A DNA stretch of 64,000 nt from Paracamarosporium sp. OC-R06-R3 (GCA_019828545.1 JACVRA010000283.1:62001-126000), one strand, 5' to 3'; positions 25,900-36,860 are shown, numbered from the stretch's first letter. A program made the numbers and translations. The notes: generated by a model not told the origin, from the letters alone.

Positions 25900-26700
25900 A
25901 TGCTCCTCCTCGGCCTTACAGGCTCAATCGCAACGGGCAAATCGACCGTCTCCTCCATCCTCTCCAAGCCGCCCTACTCCCTCCCCGTAATCGACGCCGA
26001 CCTCATCGCGCGCCAAGTCGTCGAACCCGGGACCCCCGGCTACAATGCCATCGTAGAGTACTTCCTGCCGACGACGCCGGACCTCCTCCTCGAGGCGACG
26101 GCCGACGGAGGCCGGCCGCTCAACCGCCCCGCGCTCGGCCGCCGCGTCTTCGGCGCAGGCGAGGAGCTCGAGCGAGACCGCAAGAAGCTGAATAGCATCG
26201 TGCACCCTGCTGTGCGGCGCGAGATGTACAAGCAGATGGCATGGGCGTATATCAAGGGGAATTGGGCCGTTGTGCTGGATGTCCCGCTGCTGTTTGAGAG
26301 CGGGTGGGAGCGGTACTGCGGGACGATTATCGTGGTTGGGGTGTCGGATCCTGCGATCCAGATTCAGAGACTTAGGGCAAGAGACGCGCATCTTACGGAG
26401 GAGGATGCGAGGAATAGGGTTGGTAGTCAGGGGAGTATTAAGGAGAAGGCGGAGCGGTGTTTGAGGAGGGGGGAGGGGGCGGGCACCGTGGTGTGGAATG
26501 ATAAGGAGAAGGAGGAGTTGGAGAGGGAGGTGGATAGGGTGATGCGCGAGATTAGGGCGAGGAGTCCGGCGTGGTGGAGTTTCTTGCTGTGGGTTTGTCC
26601 GCCGGCTGCGGTGGGGGTTGCGACGCTTAGTTGGTGGAGGATGAGGAGGGTGCAGTTGGAGTGGCAGGAGGAGAAGCAGAGGGAGAGGGCGAGGTTGTGA
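25900..26700 (+). CDS. cab5: Dephospho-CoA kinase with a C-terminal membrane segment
   Basis: This intronless gene gives 266 residues. Dephospho-CoA kinase phosphorylates the 3'-OH of dephospho-CoA, the last step of coenzyme A synthesis. The P-loop GLTGSIATGKST is at residues 5-16, followed by VIDADLIARQVVEPG, the KKLNSIVHP block and WAVVLDVPLLFESG. Residues about 221-245 (WWSFLLWVCPPAAVGVATL) are hydrophobic and flanked by Arg, which suggests a C-terminal anchor in mitochondrial outer membrane or ER; yeast Cab5 is reported on lipid particles and mitochondria. The coding strand is C-rich for the first third and strongly G-rich afterwards. The start ATG lies right before the P-loop, as in other family members. 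Confidence 0.93.
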   Translation: MLLLGLTGSIATGKSTVSSILSKPPYSLPVIDADLIARQVVEPGTPGYNAIVEYFLPTTPDLLLEATADGGRPLNRPALGRRVFGAGEELERDRKKLNSIVHPAVRREMYKQMAWAYIKGNWAVVLDVPLLFESGWERYCGTIIVVGVSDPAIQIQRLRARDAHLTEEDARNRVGSQGSIKEKAERCLRRGEGAGTVVWNDKEKEELEREVDRVMREIRARSPAWWSFLLWVCPPAAVGVATLSWWRMRRVQLEWQEEKQRERARL

Positions 26701-27146
26701 TGAGATGAGTTGTTAGGATACCCATGTTGTTGCTGTAGGTTACGTGGTGTTGTAATGTTTGTTTGTGTTGTTGATATGAGCGTTGTCGGTTCCTTTCACG
26801 GTCACTTCACTAGTGAACCGTCTTACTCAACATGTGTCTTTGTCTGTTGCTGGAGCAATGTTATCACCCCGCTTCTCCACCAGACCACGAGCATTTGATT
26901 TGCGATTCGCAGCGATTTCATAGCTTGGCTTTCCACGGTCCTCGCGCCTTCCTGCTATCTCGCACTTTCCACTCTCTATGCACGCATACCTTTACACCAG
27001 TGTACCTCTTTGTACCGTCACGAATACATCCACATCCCCCACCACCAACCATCCCGCTACTCAAAGAATTCCATCGCTCACAAGTAACATCTCAAGCAAC
27101 ATAGTACAGCGCCGCGAGTCACTCTACACCACTCACCAAACTCACA
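26701..27146. other. Intergenic region upstream of the 654-residue gene
   Basis: No gene seen. The right half is rich in C and A (CACATCCCCCACCACCAACC), as in fungal 5' leaders. Confidence 0.5.
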
Positions 27147-29111
27147 ATGCCGCAGTCTCACACCGCTACATCGGCCACTCTCACAGCCCCCTCACTCGTA
27201 GACGACGGCCTCAACCTCACCCGCCGCATGCCTCGCCCCAACCCTGGTCCCAGCCCCATCGACATCCCCCAATGGATCCAAGACACGCACAATACACGCG
27301 CCTCGCCTGTTCTACCAGCCATCTCAGCGATCTCCAGCACCACGTACGCCGGTAGCTTCGTCGACGACGGCGCAGATATGGTGTATCCACGTACGTCTAC
27401 AAAGGCTGTTCCTGGGTTCGGCATTGTAGACAGGGAGTTCTACAGCGAAGGTAAGCCGCGAAAGAAAGAGAATGAGGATGAAGGGGTGTGGACGGCGGAG
27501 ATGGAGAGGGCGGTTATGGGGGATATGGCTCGGAGTCTTGGGTGGTTGGGGAGGTTGAAGGGGGTGGTTGTTAGTGAGGATGGATTGGAAGAAACAAGGA
27601 AAAGAGAAGAGAGGGAAGGGATAGTGGACGAGGATGGGTGTGTGAGGATTATGAAGCCGTTGGTGTGGGGTACGTTTGTTATTGAGGGGAAAGATGGGGA
27701 TGATAGGGTTGTGGTTGTTGATAGGGAGGGGGTGTATGATTCTGGGGATGTGAGGGAGAGGGAAAGGAAAGAGAGGGAAGAGAAAGAAGCTAGGGAGTTG
27801 AGGATGCGAGAGGAGAAGGAGAAGGAGAAGGCGGAAGAGCGAGCATCGTCCAGGGGCCAGCAGCGAAAGGATGGACGAAGCCGTCGTAGACGTCACGGAG
27901 AGCCTGTGAAACCTCTTACGCCTATACCGGAAACCGAAGTGTCTGAAGAGAGTGCAGCCAGTGTCGTCTCACCAACGGGATTCTTCATGACTGGTACGCA
28001 TAACGAACGAGCTTCTACGGTCCAGCATCTCACGAAGCCAGCTACGCTCTCGTCGTCACCTACCAAAACTCCTTCGGGCGCGTGGCCTTTCCCGCAACTC
28101 TCCCCAGTCAAGCTTGCACCCTCGGTAAAGGCAATGAAGACTCCCACAGCCCACTCAAGTACCACATCCGTTACCAAATCCGAAGATTCACAACAGCCGT
28201 GGTACCAGGAAGCCATAACTGTCAGACTTCCCTCCTCAACATCCACCGCCAAATACTCAGATGCAACGACCTCGACAACATCATCCGCTTCTTCGCAAGA
28301 GTCACGAAGAAAGGTAGACCAGTGGATCCTGAACGTGACCCACCACTCAGCCCGTAGCTCCCCACGTCGAAACATACCTCAGGAGCCTTCACGAGCCAGT
28401 TCGACACGCAGCTGGAAGCAGGACGTCGACGCCTTCCATTCGCGCGTTGCTCAACACTCTCCAATCACCTCAGTACCATCTCGAACCCAAGACGCCCGAA
28501 ACAACTCCACGCACTCACCACACTACTCATATCCCTCTCTCCTCTCCGCTTCTCCATCAATCAAAGACCACGCCAATAACCCCGCCCCTTCACCCCGCTC
28601 GCACAAATCTACGACATCGAGGGACAGTGTCGTCACGCCGTACTCGTGGAGACGTCAGGTAGAAGAGGTATCGGATCATTCTACGGATGGGTCGAATGGG
28701 TCGCTGTTCCGTACGGGTTCTCTGGTTTTGGCGGAGGAGCGTGGGGGCGGTGATGGAGCTAGAGAGGATGATAGGTCGGTGAGGAGTTATTCTACGTATA
28801 GGGCGCCTACTGTAGAGGATGTGCTGGATGAGGGGGATAGGATGGGGGAGGGGGGCTTTGCTTGGGGTGGAGAGGATATGCAGGGCGGCGAGGGCAATCA
28901 AATGGGATTGGGTGTGGACAAGGCGCCTCCCGTCAGTGTGGCAGGAAGTGCGAAGTGGAACGGCAGCGAAGCGACTGGAGGAGGTTGGAAAGACAAGAGT
29001 GGGTATGATGAGGAGACCGAGACATGGTTTAATTCGGAGGTGGGTGGTGTTAAGTTTCAGGAGGCTGAGTGCCGGAGGGAACCGCCGGAGGGGTCCTGGA
29101 GAGACGTGTGA
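27147..29111 (+). CDS. Hypothetical, largely disordered protein (654 aa)
   Basis: A single open frame without introns. The first 190 residues contain the only ordered-looking parts: PSPIDIPQWIQDTH, PGFGIVDREFYSEG, and a helix EGVWTAEMERAVMGDMARSLGWLGRLKG. A highly charged Glu/Arg/Lys helix follows (about residues 205-245), then a long Ser/Thr/Pro-rich tail with many possible phosphorylation sites, ending in a Gly/Glu/Trp-rich segment. I recognise no family, and no signal or membrane segment is present. The length of the open frame and ordered codon use make it a real gene. Coding-strand composition alternates twice between C-rich and G-rich blocks. Confidence 0.75.
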   Translation: MPQSHTATSATLTAPSLVDDGLNLTRRMPRPNPGPSPIDIPQWIQDTHNTRASPVLPAISAISSTTYAGSFVDDGADMVYPRTSTKAVPGFGIVDREFYSEGKPRKKENEDEGVWTAEMERAVMGDMARSLGWLGRLKGVVVSEDGLEETRKREEREGIVDEDGCVRIMKPLVWGTFVIEGKDGDDRVVVVDREGVYDSGDVRERERKEREEKEARELRMREEKEKEKAEERASSRGQQRKDGRSRRRRHGEPVKPLTPIPETEVSEESAASVVSPTGFFMTGTHNERASTVQHLTKPATLSSSPTKTPSGAWPFPQLSPVKLAPSVKAMKTPTAHSSTTSVTKSEDSQQPWYQEAITVRLPSSTSTAKYSDATTSTTSSASSQESRRKVDQWILNVTHHSARSSPRRNIPQEPSRASSTRSWKQDVDAFHSRVAQHSPITSVPSRTQDARNNSTHSPHYSYPSLLSASPSIKDHANNPAPSPRSHKSTTSRDSVVTPYSWRRQVEEVSDHSTDGSNGSLFRTGSLVLAEERGGGDGAREDDRSVRSYSTYRAPTVEDVLDEGDRMGEGGFAWGGEDMQGGEGNQMGLGVDKAPPVSVAGSAKWNGSEATGGGWKDKSGYDEETETWFNSEVGGVKFQEAECRREPPEGSWRDV

Positions 29112-30138
29112 TGCAATGCCAGAAAAGTGGATCGAAATGAAACAGTTCTGGGGAACTGTGGTAGTGGTTTTGACAGTGAGAGGAGAGAGAGACAAGTGGT
29201 GAGAGAAACCATTGTTGTTCATTGGCTTGTATAACTTACTGCTGCAGAGTCGCCCAATGCGAGCTTCAGGGCTCTATGTCGTATCGCGCCTACGATGAGA
29301 CTCAACGCACTTGGATACTATAGTTAGCAAGAATCAAGATCTCGAAAGAGGAGCACGGAGCAGCCAAAGAATCGCCTCCATTACGTGCATAGCCACCAAG
29401 CTCGGGTGCATACTGCCTCGACGCGGTCCTTCAGAGCGGCTTCGCGCAGCGCGATGAAACCGAGGCCAGCTACACGAACACTCGACCACAGCAAGCACCC
29501 AGCCTCTACGAAGCTCAGCCAGCCAAAAGCGTCCTACAGACGGTCCACAGTGCTAGCTGCAAGAAGAGTGGAACACCAGCCATGCACCTGCAGACGTGAA
29601 GCGCTGGGGCACGACCAGCATGCGCGTGCGTGAACCGCAGTTCTACTTTCGCGACCGCGCCGTGTACGATCGTGATGGACGGCGCACGCGCACATCCAAT
29701 GACTCTCCGCGCATTGATTAGTCTGCCGGGGGCTTTGCCTTGGAAGTGGGGAGGCGGACGCGAAGACGGCCAACCCCTAGCCTGTGCGGGAGAGACACGC
29801 TAGTCGCACGCGTATCTGGAATCTATACACTCCGTCCGCCGCTCCCAGGCTCTTCTTCCTTCTCTCTGTCGGTCGAGTTGCAACTGCGAGCCTTCTTGTT
29901 GTCGTTCTTTTGAAATCGTTTTGAGATTTGGTTGCGCGAGGAGAACGAGCAAGAAGAGAAGCGTTGCTACGACGACTAGCCTGATCCACCGCGTTTCTTC
30001 CACGTCAGGCCCCGCGACCAGTTGCCTTCCGTCCCAACTCGACACTACTCCCACGTATCCGGCACCTCTGTTGACCGGAGCCACGTATACGCTGCGTTCT
30101 CGTGTGTCTGTAACTAACGACATCGACCCTCATCCACA
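29112..30138. other. Intergenic region upstream of the KEN-box protein gene
   Basis: No gene is supported over about 1 kb. The right end (29850-30138) is C/T-rich with short A/T runs and should be the promoter and leader of the next gene. Confidence 0.5.
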
Positions 30139-31456
30139 ATGGCCATGTTCACGCGCCAGCCCTTCGCCGAGCTAGGCGCCCCGCGACTCCAGGCCCTCCA
30201 GAGCGCGAAGAACAGGCAGAATGGTAAGCAATCGACCTCCGAGGTCGACGACCCAATGGCTAAACGCGTCACCTCCAGCAATTACACCTGGTTCAAACTC
30301 AAAGTTCGCGTCTCCGCTGAAGCCAAGCCCCATTGCATCCACGGGCAAGCGTAGCCGCGCTCCCGCCATCTACGAAGACGATGATTCTGAGAATGTCGAC
30401 CCCGTCTTCAGCTCGCCCTCCAAGAAGACAAAGACCAGCGATGGATTCGCGAAGCCCTCCCACTTCTCGCTGGTAGCATCCCCCATGAAAACGAGGGAGC
30501 CTCTCACCGCCTCACCATCCATGCCATCCGTCCGCAGGGCCCTCTCCTCCCCAAACACCACAAACTCCACGCCCATCAGCCACAGCCGCGGATCCCCAAA
30601 GCACAAGCGCATCGGCGTCCTCTCCAAGCGCCGCGCTTCCACATCCCCCTTCCGCCGCGTCGACCCGCCCTCTTTCTCCGCACACAGCAGCCCCGCACTC
30701 CCCTTCTCCATCGATGCAGCTCTCAGCGGCACCATCCCTAACTACACGCCCAAACCCGTTGCTACCCCCGCTCCTGTCTCTGTTCCTGTCTCTGCAGCTC
30801 CAACCCCCGTCCACGTCGAAGACCCCATGCCCAAAGCATGGTTCTTCGACATCCACGAGGACACACCCGAGCAAGAAGCAGCCAACCTTATGGAGCACTC
30901 TGCGTCCGTCCTGGACATAAGTTCCGACGACGACGCCGAGACAAAAAAGCGCAACGAGGAGCTCGAGCGCGGCAAAGAGAACATTCCTCCGCCAGACTTT
31001 GCCGTTTCTCAGCCGCGCGGCCACGCTTCTTCTGCTGGGATTGACGGCGAGGCGTTGCAATTGGAGGAGGCGTGTGTTAAGCTGCCGCGACTAAGAGAGG
31101 TGAAGCAGGATGCTATGGAGGAGGATCGCAAGCCGTTGGGGGATCTTCCGGCGAGGGAATTCTACGGCGAGGGCTGCGATGAGGGGAGTTGGGTTACTGT
31201 TGAGGCGGGGATTGAGAGGCCGAGTGGGCTGAGAAGTGAGGTTGGGTGTGAGGCAACTCCGGAACCAAGCTCGTCTTTGGAACAGGAGCCTCTTGAGGAG
31301 AAGATAGAAGAGGGCATTCCCGTCTACGCGGACCAAGATGTCATCGCCGTCGTGCAAGAGGATGGCGCAGTATCTGCTTCTCCCCCTTCTGCTTCTGCTT
31401 CTGTTTCTGTTTCTACTTCGGATTCAGAAACAACGGCCCCGGCGGAAGATCTCTGA
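30139..31456 (+). CDS. Disordered protein with KEN box, D-box-like motif and CDK sites, two exons
   Basis: Exon 1 (30139-30223) and exon 2 (30279-31456) join as QNAITPGSNSKF and give 420 residues. Almost the whole protein is predicted by eye to be disordered. It carries a KEN box (RGKENIPP, near residue 260), a D-box-like RRALSSPN near residue 113, and four full CDK consensus sites (SPLK, SPSK, SPMK, SPFR). A conserved-looking block KAWFFDIHEDTPEQEAANLM leads to VLDISSDDD, an acidic stretch. The C-terminus is acidic and Ser/Val-rich. This profile suggests a cell-cycle protein destroyed by the anaphase-promoting complex, but I do not recognise a named family. The start lies at the only early in-frame ATG pair before the intron. 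Confidence 0.75.
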
Positions 31457-33488
31457 GCGCTTTTCCGGCATTCTTCTCGTCTTCTCAGCGCGTTATACTA
31501 ATACCTTTTCACGACGGATGCACGAGGGATGATTCTAGGTCGGCGTTTTGCTACTTGGCTATGGGATGGGATATATCTTCATCTTCCTTCCCTTTTTCTC
31601 TATCTCCCTGATCTTGGGGTTGGACCTCTCTGTTGTACACGAGCCTTATCTTGTCCTGTTTTTGCGGCGCGGCGCTTGGGCCTTCCTCTTCTTTCTTTCT
31701 TCCTTCCTTCCTTTCTACTTACTTACGATACCTCGAGTCGAGCCTGTCTCTGTCTCTGTGCTATAGCTTGAATGCTATGTGTCGTGGTTGCTTGTGCGAT
31801 TTTGACTTGAGGCGTGTTTGTTTGTTTTGGTGTTGTGATGTTGTTGATGTTGTCGTGTGGAGGTAGGGAGGTATGTAAGCGCCTACCCTACCTACGCAGA
31901 CGCGCTCGCTCGCTCGCTGAAACGTAAACATGACAATGACGGCGGCTACGTGCGTGTGTGTATATAAATAAACACATACATGACGTAGCGGGCATGGTGT
32001 TGAGGAATGGGATAAGTGCCGTCTGTGTATAGGCGTATGCTTAACCCTTTTTGTGTTTTTTTAAACGTGAGACTAAGTGTGCTGAGGTTTCAGGGCTATT
32101 TGTAAGGTCGGTTCATGGGTGGGTGGGAGTGTGGTTCATGATGCATGGTTGAGGCGACGCTGGAGGGTTGGAGCGTGCTGCGCATTGAGAGAAAGTGTTA
32201 CGGTGGGTGCGTGATGTGCATGATTATCCTTGGGTTATAAAGCGATTTGCATATCAAGTTTTGACTTGGGTGTGGATGTGAGAGATGGGGTTGATGTGGG
32301 AGGTATGCTTCCTTGGTGCTTGATCGAATACTGGCTCTATTATGTCGTTCTATTTTGTTATTATCTTCTTGCCGTATGTCTAGTGCTGATCTCTGACATA
32401 TTGATTACCGTTGTGGTGCCGTCTTTTGGCGGTGTACCCTTGTCCTGTGATGTCGTTGAAATACAACCACACCTCTTTCGAAAGATAAGTCTGGCTTGCT
32501 TCAACCCGTCGTGATCGTCTTTGCCTCGAGCGTTCCATCGTGCTTTGCTATGGTCGCCACCTCTCCACCTTCCTATTCCTTCATCCTCCATTTTCTTTTT
32601 TCCTGGAGGACATGCAGTCCTTCATCCTCCATGGCCCTGGTGGACAGCCGGCAAAGATAACCCTTTAAAGTGCAGCGTGCAGACGCATGCCTCTAACAAC
32701 CCATCCAAGCACCCATGGTCATCGAAGAGGAGGAATGTCGCTCAGTTGCTGTAGTTGGATGACGACAGGGGTATCAAGCGACATACAAGTTAATTGATCC
32801 TTCTATACACACAACGCGTGTGACGAAACACCGATGGCGCGTCCCCGGGATCCCCGTTAACAGGCCAGCAGTTGTTCCCGGCCAGACGTCGAGTATTTCT
32901 TTTTCTGTTCGCTTGTTGACACTTGAAGGATTCTGGTGGCGTCGAGCACGCGAGTAGCTCGTGGAGTACGATGTGATAGACTTTCGCTTACGCAGATTAT
33001 CCAATCGCAACCGCAGACGATGAACAGTCCGCCCTGTGAAATGACACATGGGAACCAACAGCCTCCTGTGTGCGAACGTTGTCTGTGCCGCAAGGTCGCG
33101 CTAATTGGGCTAGATATTGTCACAGTGGTGCCTCTAGTACTGCTGGAAAAGGAGAAAGGATCCTAGGCTTTGGCAAAAGCGTCATATGTCTGAAGACACT
33201 GCAGCACGAGTAAAGCAAAGAAAATATTCGTGGGGTGGAGATGAGACGATCATAGTAAAGCACGATCAAGCCTTAGAAATGGAGGTGAACACGGCTGGTG
33301 ATGGCACGGTGAAGGCACGGTTGCCCCATGGAGGGACGGTGCTTATAGTGCGGTGAATGCAACCTCACTTCTGCGTCTTCCCCCAAACGTTCTGTTCCTG
33401 CCTTGGACCCACAGTCGCACGTGGCTCCTTCCCACTTTCTGTCGATCACTTGCTTCTCCACTTCTTCCTCTCAATTGCAACCACCGCT
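31457..33488. other. Long non-coding interval
   Basis: No protein gene, tRNA or transposon is supported in about 2 kb. It holds a short (CGCT)4 run at 31903-31918, a T/C-rich 3' UTR-like stretch before 31750, and the upstream region of the 7TM gene. Open frames here are below 100 codons without motifs. Confidence 0.5.
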
Positions 33489-34565
33489 ATGGTTCCAACC
33501 CCTTTGTCGCGACTCTTGTCGCGAGATAGCGGCAATAACATGGGCGTCGACCACACCATGTCCCACCGTACGCAGCTCATTGTCATCGTCTTCCTCGCCC
33601 TTGGAGTCTACAACGCACTCGAGGTCTTCGTCAAGATCCTGCGCACCTTCCGAGCTTATGGCGGCGTCTACTTCTGGGCTCTCATTGCTGCTTCCGTTGG
33701 CATTATTCTCCACGCTTTTGGATACTTCTTCCGTAATTTCGATGTCATCGACTCACTTCCCTTGGAAATCTTCCTGGTTGGCCCCGGAGGTATGATGATG
33801 ATCACCGGACAGAGCGTGGTGTTGTACTCCCGACTACACCTCATATCGCGAGGCCGATCTAAAGACCGTTGGCTACTGATACTCATCTTGATCGACCTGA
33901 TCGTGGTTCAAGTTGGCGCGACGACACTCTATGCAGGTTCTCAAACATCGCATGCGGACCGGTATCTCCCTATATACAAAGTGTGGGAGAGATTCCAGGT
34001 CACGTCGTTCTTCGTCCAGGAATGCGTCATCAGCGGCTTGTACATCTACCGGACGTATGTTCTCATGCAAAGCTCCAGCAAGTTCCGCAGCACCGACACA
34101 CGTCGTCTCCTCATTCACCTCGTTCTCGTCAATCTCCTTGTCATATTGCTTGACGTCACTATCCTCGCGTTCCAGTACGCTGGTCTGTACAACATCCAAA
34201 CAAGCTGGAAGACGCTCGCATACAGCATCAAGCTCAAGTTCGAGTTCTACATATTGAACAGACTAATTGAACTCACCAAGGATGGACTGAGCGGGGGGCT
34301 GAGCGGACCCACGGCCTCGCGCAGCGATCCGCACACTGGAACTGGGAACAAAGCGACTGTCAACACCTCGGTTCATGCAAGCAGAGCTGATGGCGGCCCA
34401 CCATTTAGAAATTCGTCATATCTAAGGATGGAAGAGGACAAGGGAATGGCACTGCAAGACATGGCGAAGGTGGTCAAGACGACGGAGATCAGTGTCACGG
34501 TGGAAAATGACGATGCAATGAGTGAGAGTAGCACAAGGGAGTTGAGGCAGAGTAGACTCAAGTAG
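33489..34565 (+). CDS. DUF7703-type seven-transmembrane protein
   Basis: An intronless gene of 358 residues. The start is set at MVPTPLSRLL, because the in-frame extension upstream is a leader without ATG support. Seven hydrophobic segments span about residues 28-265: LIVIVFLALGVYNALEVFV, FWALIAASVGIILHAFGYFF, PGGMMMITGQSVVLYSRLHL, LLILILIDLIVVQVGATTLY, VTSFFVQECVISGLYIYRTY, LLIHLVLVNLLVILLDVTIL and the segment ending YSIKLKFEFYILNRLIEL. The fifth helix with QE and the seventh with KLKFEFYILN are marks of the DUF7703 family, found in ascomycetes and of unknown function. The 90-residue tail is hydrophilic and probably cytoplasmic, as in receptors. A signalling role is only a guess. Confidence 0.82.
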   Translation: MVPTPLSRLLSRDSGNNMGVDHTMSHRTQLIVIVFLALGVYNALEVFVKILRTFRAYGGVYFWALIAASVGIILHAFGYFFRNFDVIDSLPLEIFLVGPGGMMMITGQSVVLYSRLHLISRGRSKDRWLLILILIDLIVVQVGATTLYAGSQTSHADRYLPIYKVWERFQVTSFFVQECVISGLYIYRTYVLMQSSSKFRSTDTRRLLIHLVLVNLLVILLDVTILAFQYAGLYNIQTSWKTLAYSIKLKFEFYILNRLIELTKDGLSGGLSGPTASRSDPHTGTGNKATVNTSVHASRADGGPPFRNSSYLRMEEDKGMALQDMAKVVKTTEISVTVENDDAMSESSTRELRQSRLK

Positions 34566-34638
34566 TCGTCGAGTCCAGTACACTACGAGCATATCTCGTG
34601 CTAACACCCAACAATCAATGCAATCACAATCCGATACC

Positions 34639-35274
34639 TTATTCCTTTCGTGCCTCGCCTTGGCCCTCTCCCTCACCCGTCCCTTCCACAAGCCCCCAAA
34701 ACTCCACAAGCGCACCACCCACCGCAGCCCTCTCCTCCCTCCTCTCCGCCCTCCACGCCTCCACCTCCTCCTCATCCCAAACCCCCAACACCGTCCCTTC
34801 GCCATCCCTCCTAACAACCCACCTCCTCCCGACCCCCGTCCTAATCCTCTCCAACTCCTCCCTCACAAACCTCTCCCCTCCCCCCAAGTACTCCACCCTC
34901 GTCTCAACCACGCTCCTTAACCTTGCGAAATGCTCCCTCCACTTCTCCCTTCCCCACCCAAGCAGCCGCTCCGAAGCCTCGAAGTCGTACTCCATAGCTT
35001 CCATGACGGGAACCATGTCCACGGCTATGGTGTCGAGGAAGGTTTTGTGGTGGGTGAGGAGGCTTTGGAAGAGGGTGAGGGCTTCAATGTATGAGGTTTG
35101 TTGGGTGGGGGAGAACGGGGGCGATGTGTATGCCGCTAGGAGGTGCGTGTTTATTTGGGGGGTTAGGCGGTCGAGGTGGGAGGTTAGGGTGTTTGTTTCG
35201 TGGATTAGGGTTGGGAGGAGGGAGGACGGGTCGATGGGGCGTGTTGGTGTGGTGGTGGGAAGTTTAGAGCACAT
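34639..35274 (-). CDS. Hypothetical helical protein (211 aa)
   Basis: An intronless minus-strand frame that ends 73 bp from the convergent 7TM gene. Heptad-like patterns over residues 20-140 (LLPTLIHETNTLTSHLDRL, YIEALTLFQSLLTHHKTFLD, RLRSVVETRVEYLGGGERFV) suggest an all-helical bundle. The C-terminus is Arg/Glu/Gly-rich. I recognise no family. A plus-strand frame of similar length overlaps it but reads as low-complexity Pro/Ser then Arg/Val/Trp, so I take the minus frame as the gene. The coding strand runs from C-rich to G-rich, like other genes here. Confidence 0.6.
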   Translation of the reverse strand: MCSKLPTTTPTRPIDPSSLLPTLIHETNTLTSHLDRLTPQINTHLLAAYTSPPFSPTQQTSYIEALTLFQSLLTHHKTFLDTIAVDMVPVMEAMEYDFEASERLLGWGREKWREHFARLRSVVETRVEYLGGGERFVREELERIRTGVGRRWVVRRDGEGTVLGVWDEEEVEAWRAERREERAAVGGALVEFWGLVEGTGEGEGQGEARKE

Positions 35275-35633
35275 GGTTGTTGGATTTGGCTTGATCTGTT
35301 TGTGTAGTTTTCGGGGTGGTTGGTGGTTGCGGTGTGGAGGGGAGTATGAGGAGGAATGGTGGGCTCGTGTATTGTAGTTGTGTGGGTTTAATGGATCATG
35401 GCGGGGGATTCAATGGGTGTTCGAGCACAATACAAGGGCGTGAAATCGGGGAATATATGGTATCGCCGAATGAAAACTAGCGACAGTCAATGAATGCTAC
35501 TAGATACGTGACTGCGCCCAAGAGTGAAATATCGAGAAAGCGCGCAACGAGCTCTAAACGTCCATTCAAATCACTATAGAGACGTTCTTTGAACATCACA
35601 GCACTTTTCAAATCTAGCCAATCTCCTCCCCCT
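35275..35633. other. Short intergenic stretch
   Basis: Between the start of the 211-residue gene and the end of the nuclease gene, both on the minus strand. No feature seen beyond likely promoter DNA. Confidence 0.5.
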
Positions 35634-36860
35634 TCAATGCTTATGCTTGTCACACCCACACCCCCCTCCATACGCCTCCCTCGCCAACTGCGCCTTACTC
35701 GGCCTATTCGCCGGCGGCAACGGCGCCGCCTTCGCCAACCGAGAAACCAGTTCCTCCGACCTCCCCTCCAAATCCCTCTTCGCAATATTCGCACTGTAAA
35801 TCTTGTTCAACCAATCCGCCAAGCGGTACCCTCCTTTCGCAATCTGCAGCTCCACAGTCGGAATGACCTTGTTGTAGTACGTCGGGTAGAGATCGCCTTT
35901 CTGGAGGGCAGCGACGCCATCGGGCATGACGACGGAGCACACAAGCGCGTTGGCGTCGGAGGCCCAGGCCGTGGCTGAGGTCACGGCGTCGTTGATGTTG
36001 GACTTTGCGATCCAGGAGCTGGCGAGGGATTTGTAGGAGCCGGAGTCGATGGAGGTGATTAGGGTTTTGGCCCAGGATTGCGCATTGGTGAGGGAGTCGC
36101 CGCCGACTTTTTTCTCGGGGATGTAGGTGTCCCAGTCGGAGTGGAGGTTGTCGTTGGTGTAGCCGTCCTGTATGAGTAAGTTTTTGTGGTCATTGCGTGG
36201 GAGGAGTGATGGTGGAAAGGTCGATGGGAGTGATAGAGTAGACTCACGAATGTGACCTTGATATCATTGCCTCCAGTGGCAAGAGCTTCGTCGTGAAGCG
36301 GCTGAGTGATGTCGCCGAGCAAGTGGACCAGAAATTTAAGCGCCTCTGCTGTGTTGGCCGCTGAGAGCCTTCCATCGGCGACACGCTGAGTGTAGTTCGA
36401 GATTGCAGAGACTGAGCATCCAGAACTGGTACAGTCACGGTTGTAGTTGACGTTGCAGGTCGTAGGCGGGCTATCATTTGCATCGATGTAGTGGTAGGGA
36501 GCGGAAAATTTCCCTGCCGCGGTAGAACGATATGTATCAGCCCACGAGGCAACATTTGCCAAGTAGGACGTAGATGTATCGGAGAGAACCTTTTTGGCCC
36601 TTGGAGTTGGTTAGTTTCCTATTATGCCACACTATGAAGGCCGGTAAGATATAGAGCCTAGCTTACCAGGCCTCAGTTGCGTCAGTGAGGTAGTTCTGAG
36701 CAATGTATCTAGATTCCAAAGTCAGCTAATTGGCCGAGAAACCGGTCTGAAACAAAGGATATACGCACGCGATAGTCGCATGCCCTAGCGTTCCCCAGGC
36801 ACTAGCGCATGGTAGAACCGTGAGCCCTACGAGCAGAGTCGAAACCGTAGTAGCGTACAT
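35634..36860 (-). CDS. Secreted S1/P1-type zinc nuclease, four exons
   Basis: Exons 36860-36769, 36708-36667, 36599-36248 and 36167-35634 give 339 residues. A 21-residue signal peptide ends ASA, leaving Trp22 as the mature N-terminus, whose backbone and amino group bind zinc in this family. The remaining ligands are visible: His27 (WGTLGH), Asp in SWADTYR, His in APYHYID, the pair in LVHLLGDITQPLHDE, and His/Asp in NLHSDWDT. S1/P1 nucleases cut single-stranded RNA and DNA outside the cell or in vacuoles and free phosphate and nucleosides. The tail ends with a Cys/His-rich CGCDKHKH. Introns are 60, 67 and 80 bp. Confidence 0.95.

Noticed and set aside
27324..27896. Minus-strand frame of 190 codons
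   Set aside because: Leu/Pro/Ile/His-rich antisense shadow of the charged helix in the 654-aa gene.
34598..35377. Plus-strand frame of 259 codons
   Set aside because: It overlaps the minus-strand 211-aa frame and reads as low-complexity Pro/Ser then Trp/Val/Arg, the mirror of the C-rich/G-rich switch, without ordered motifs.
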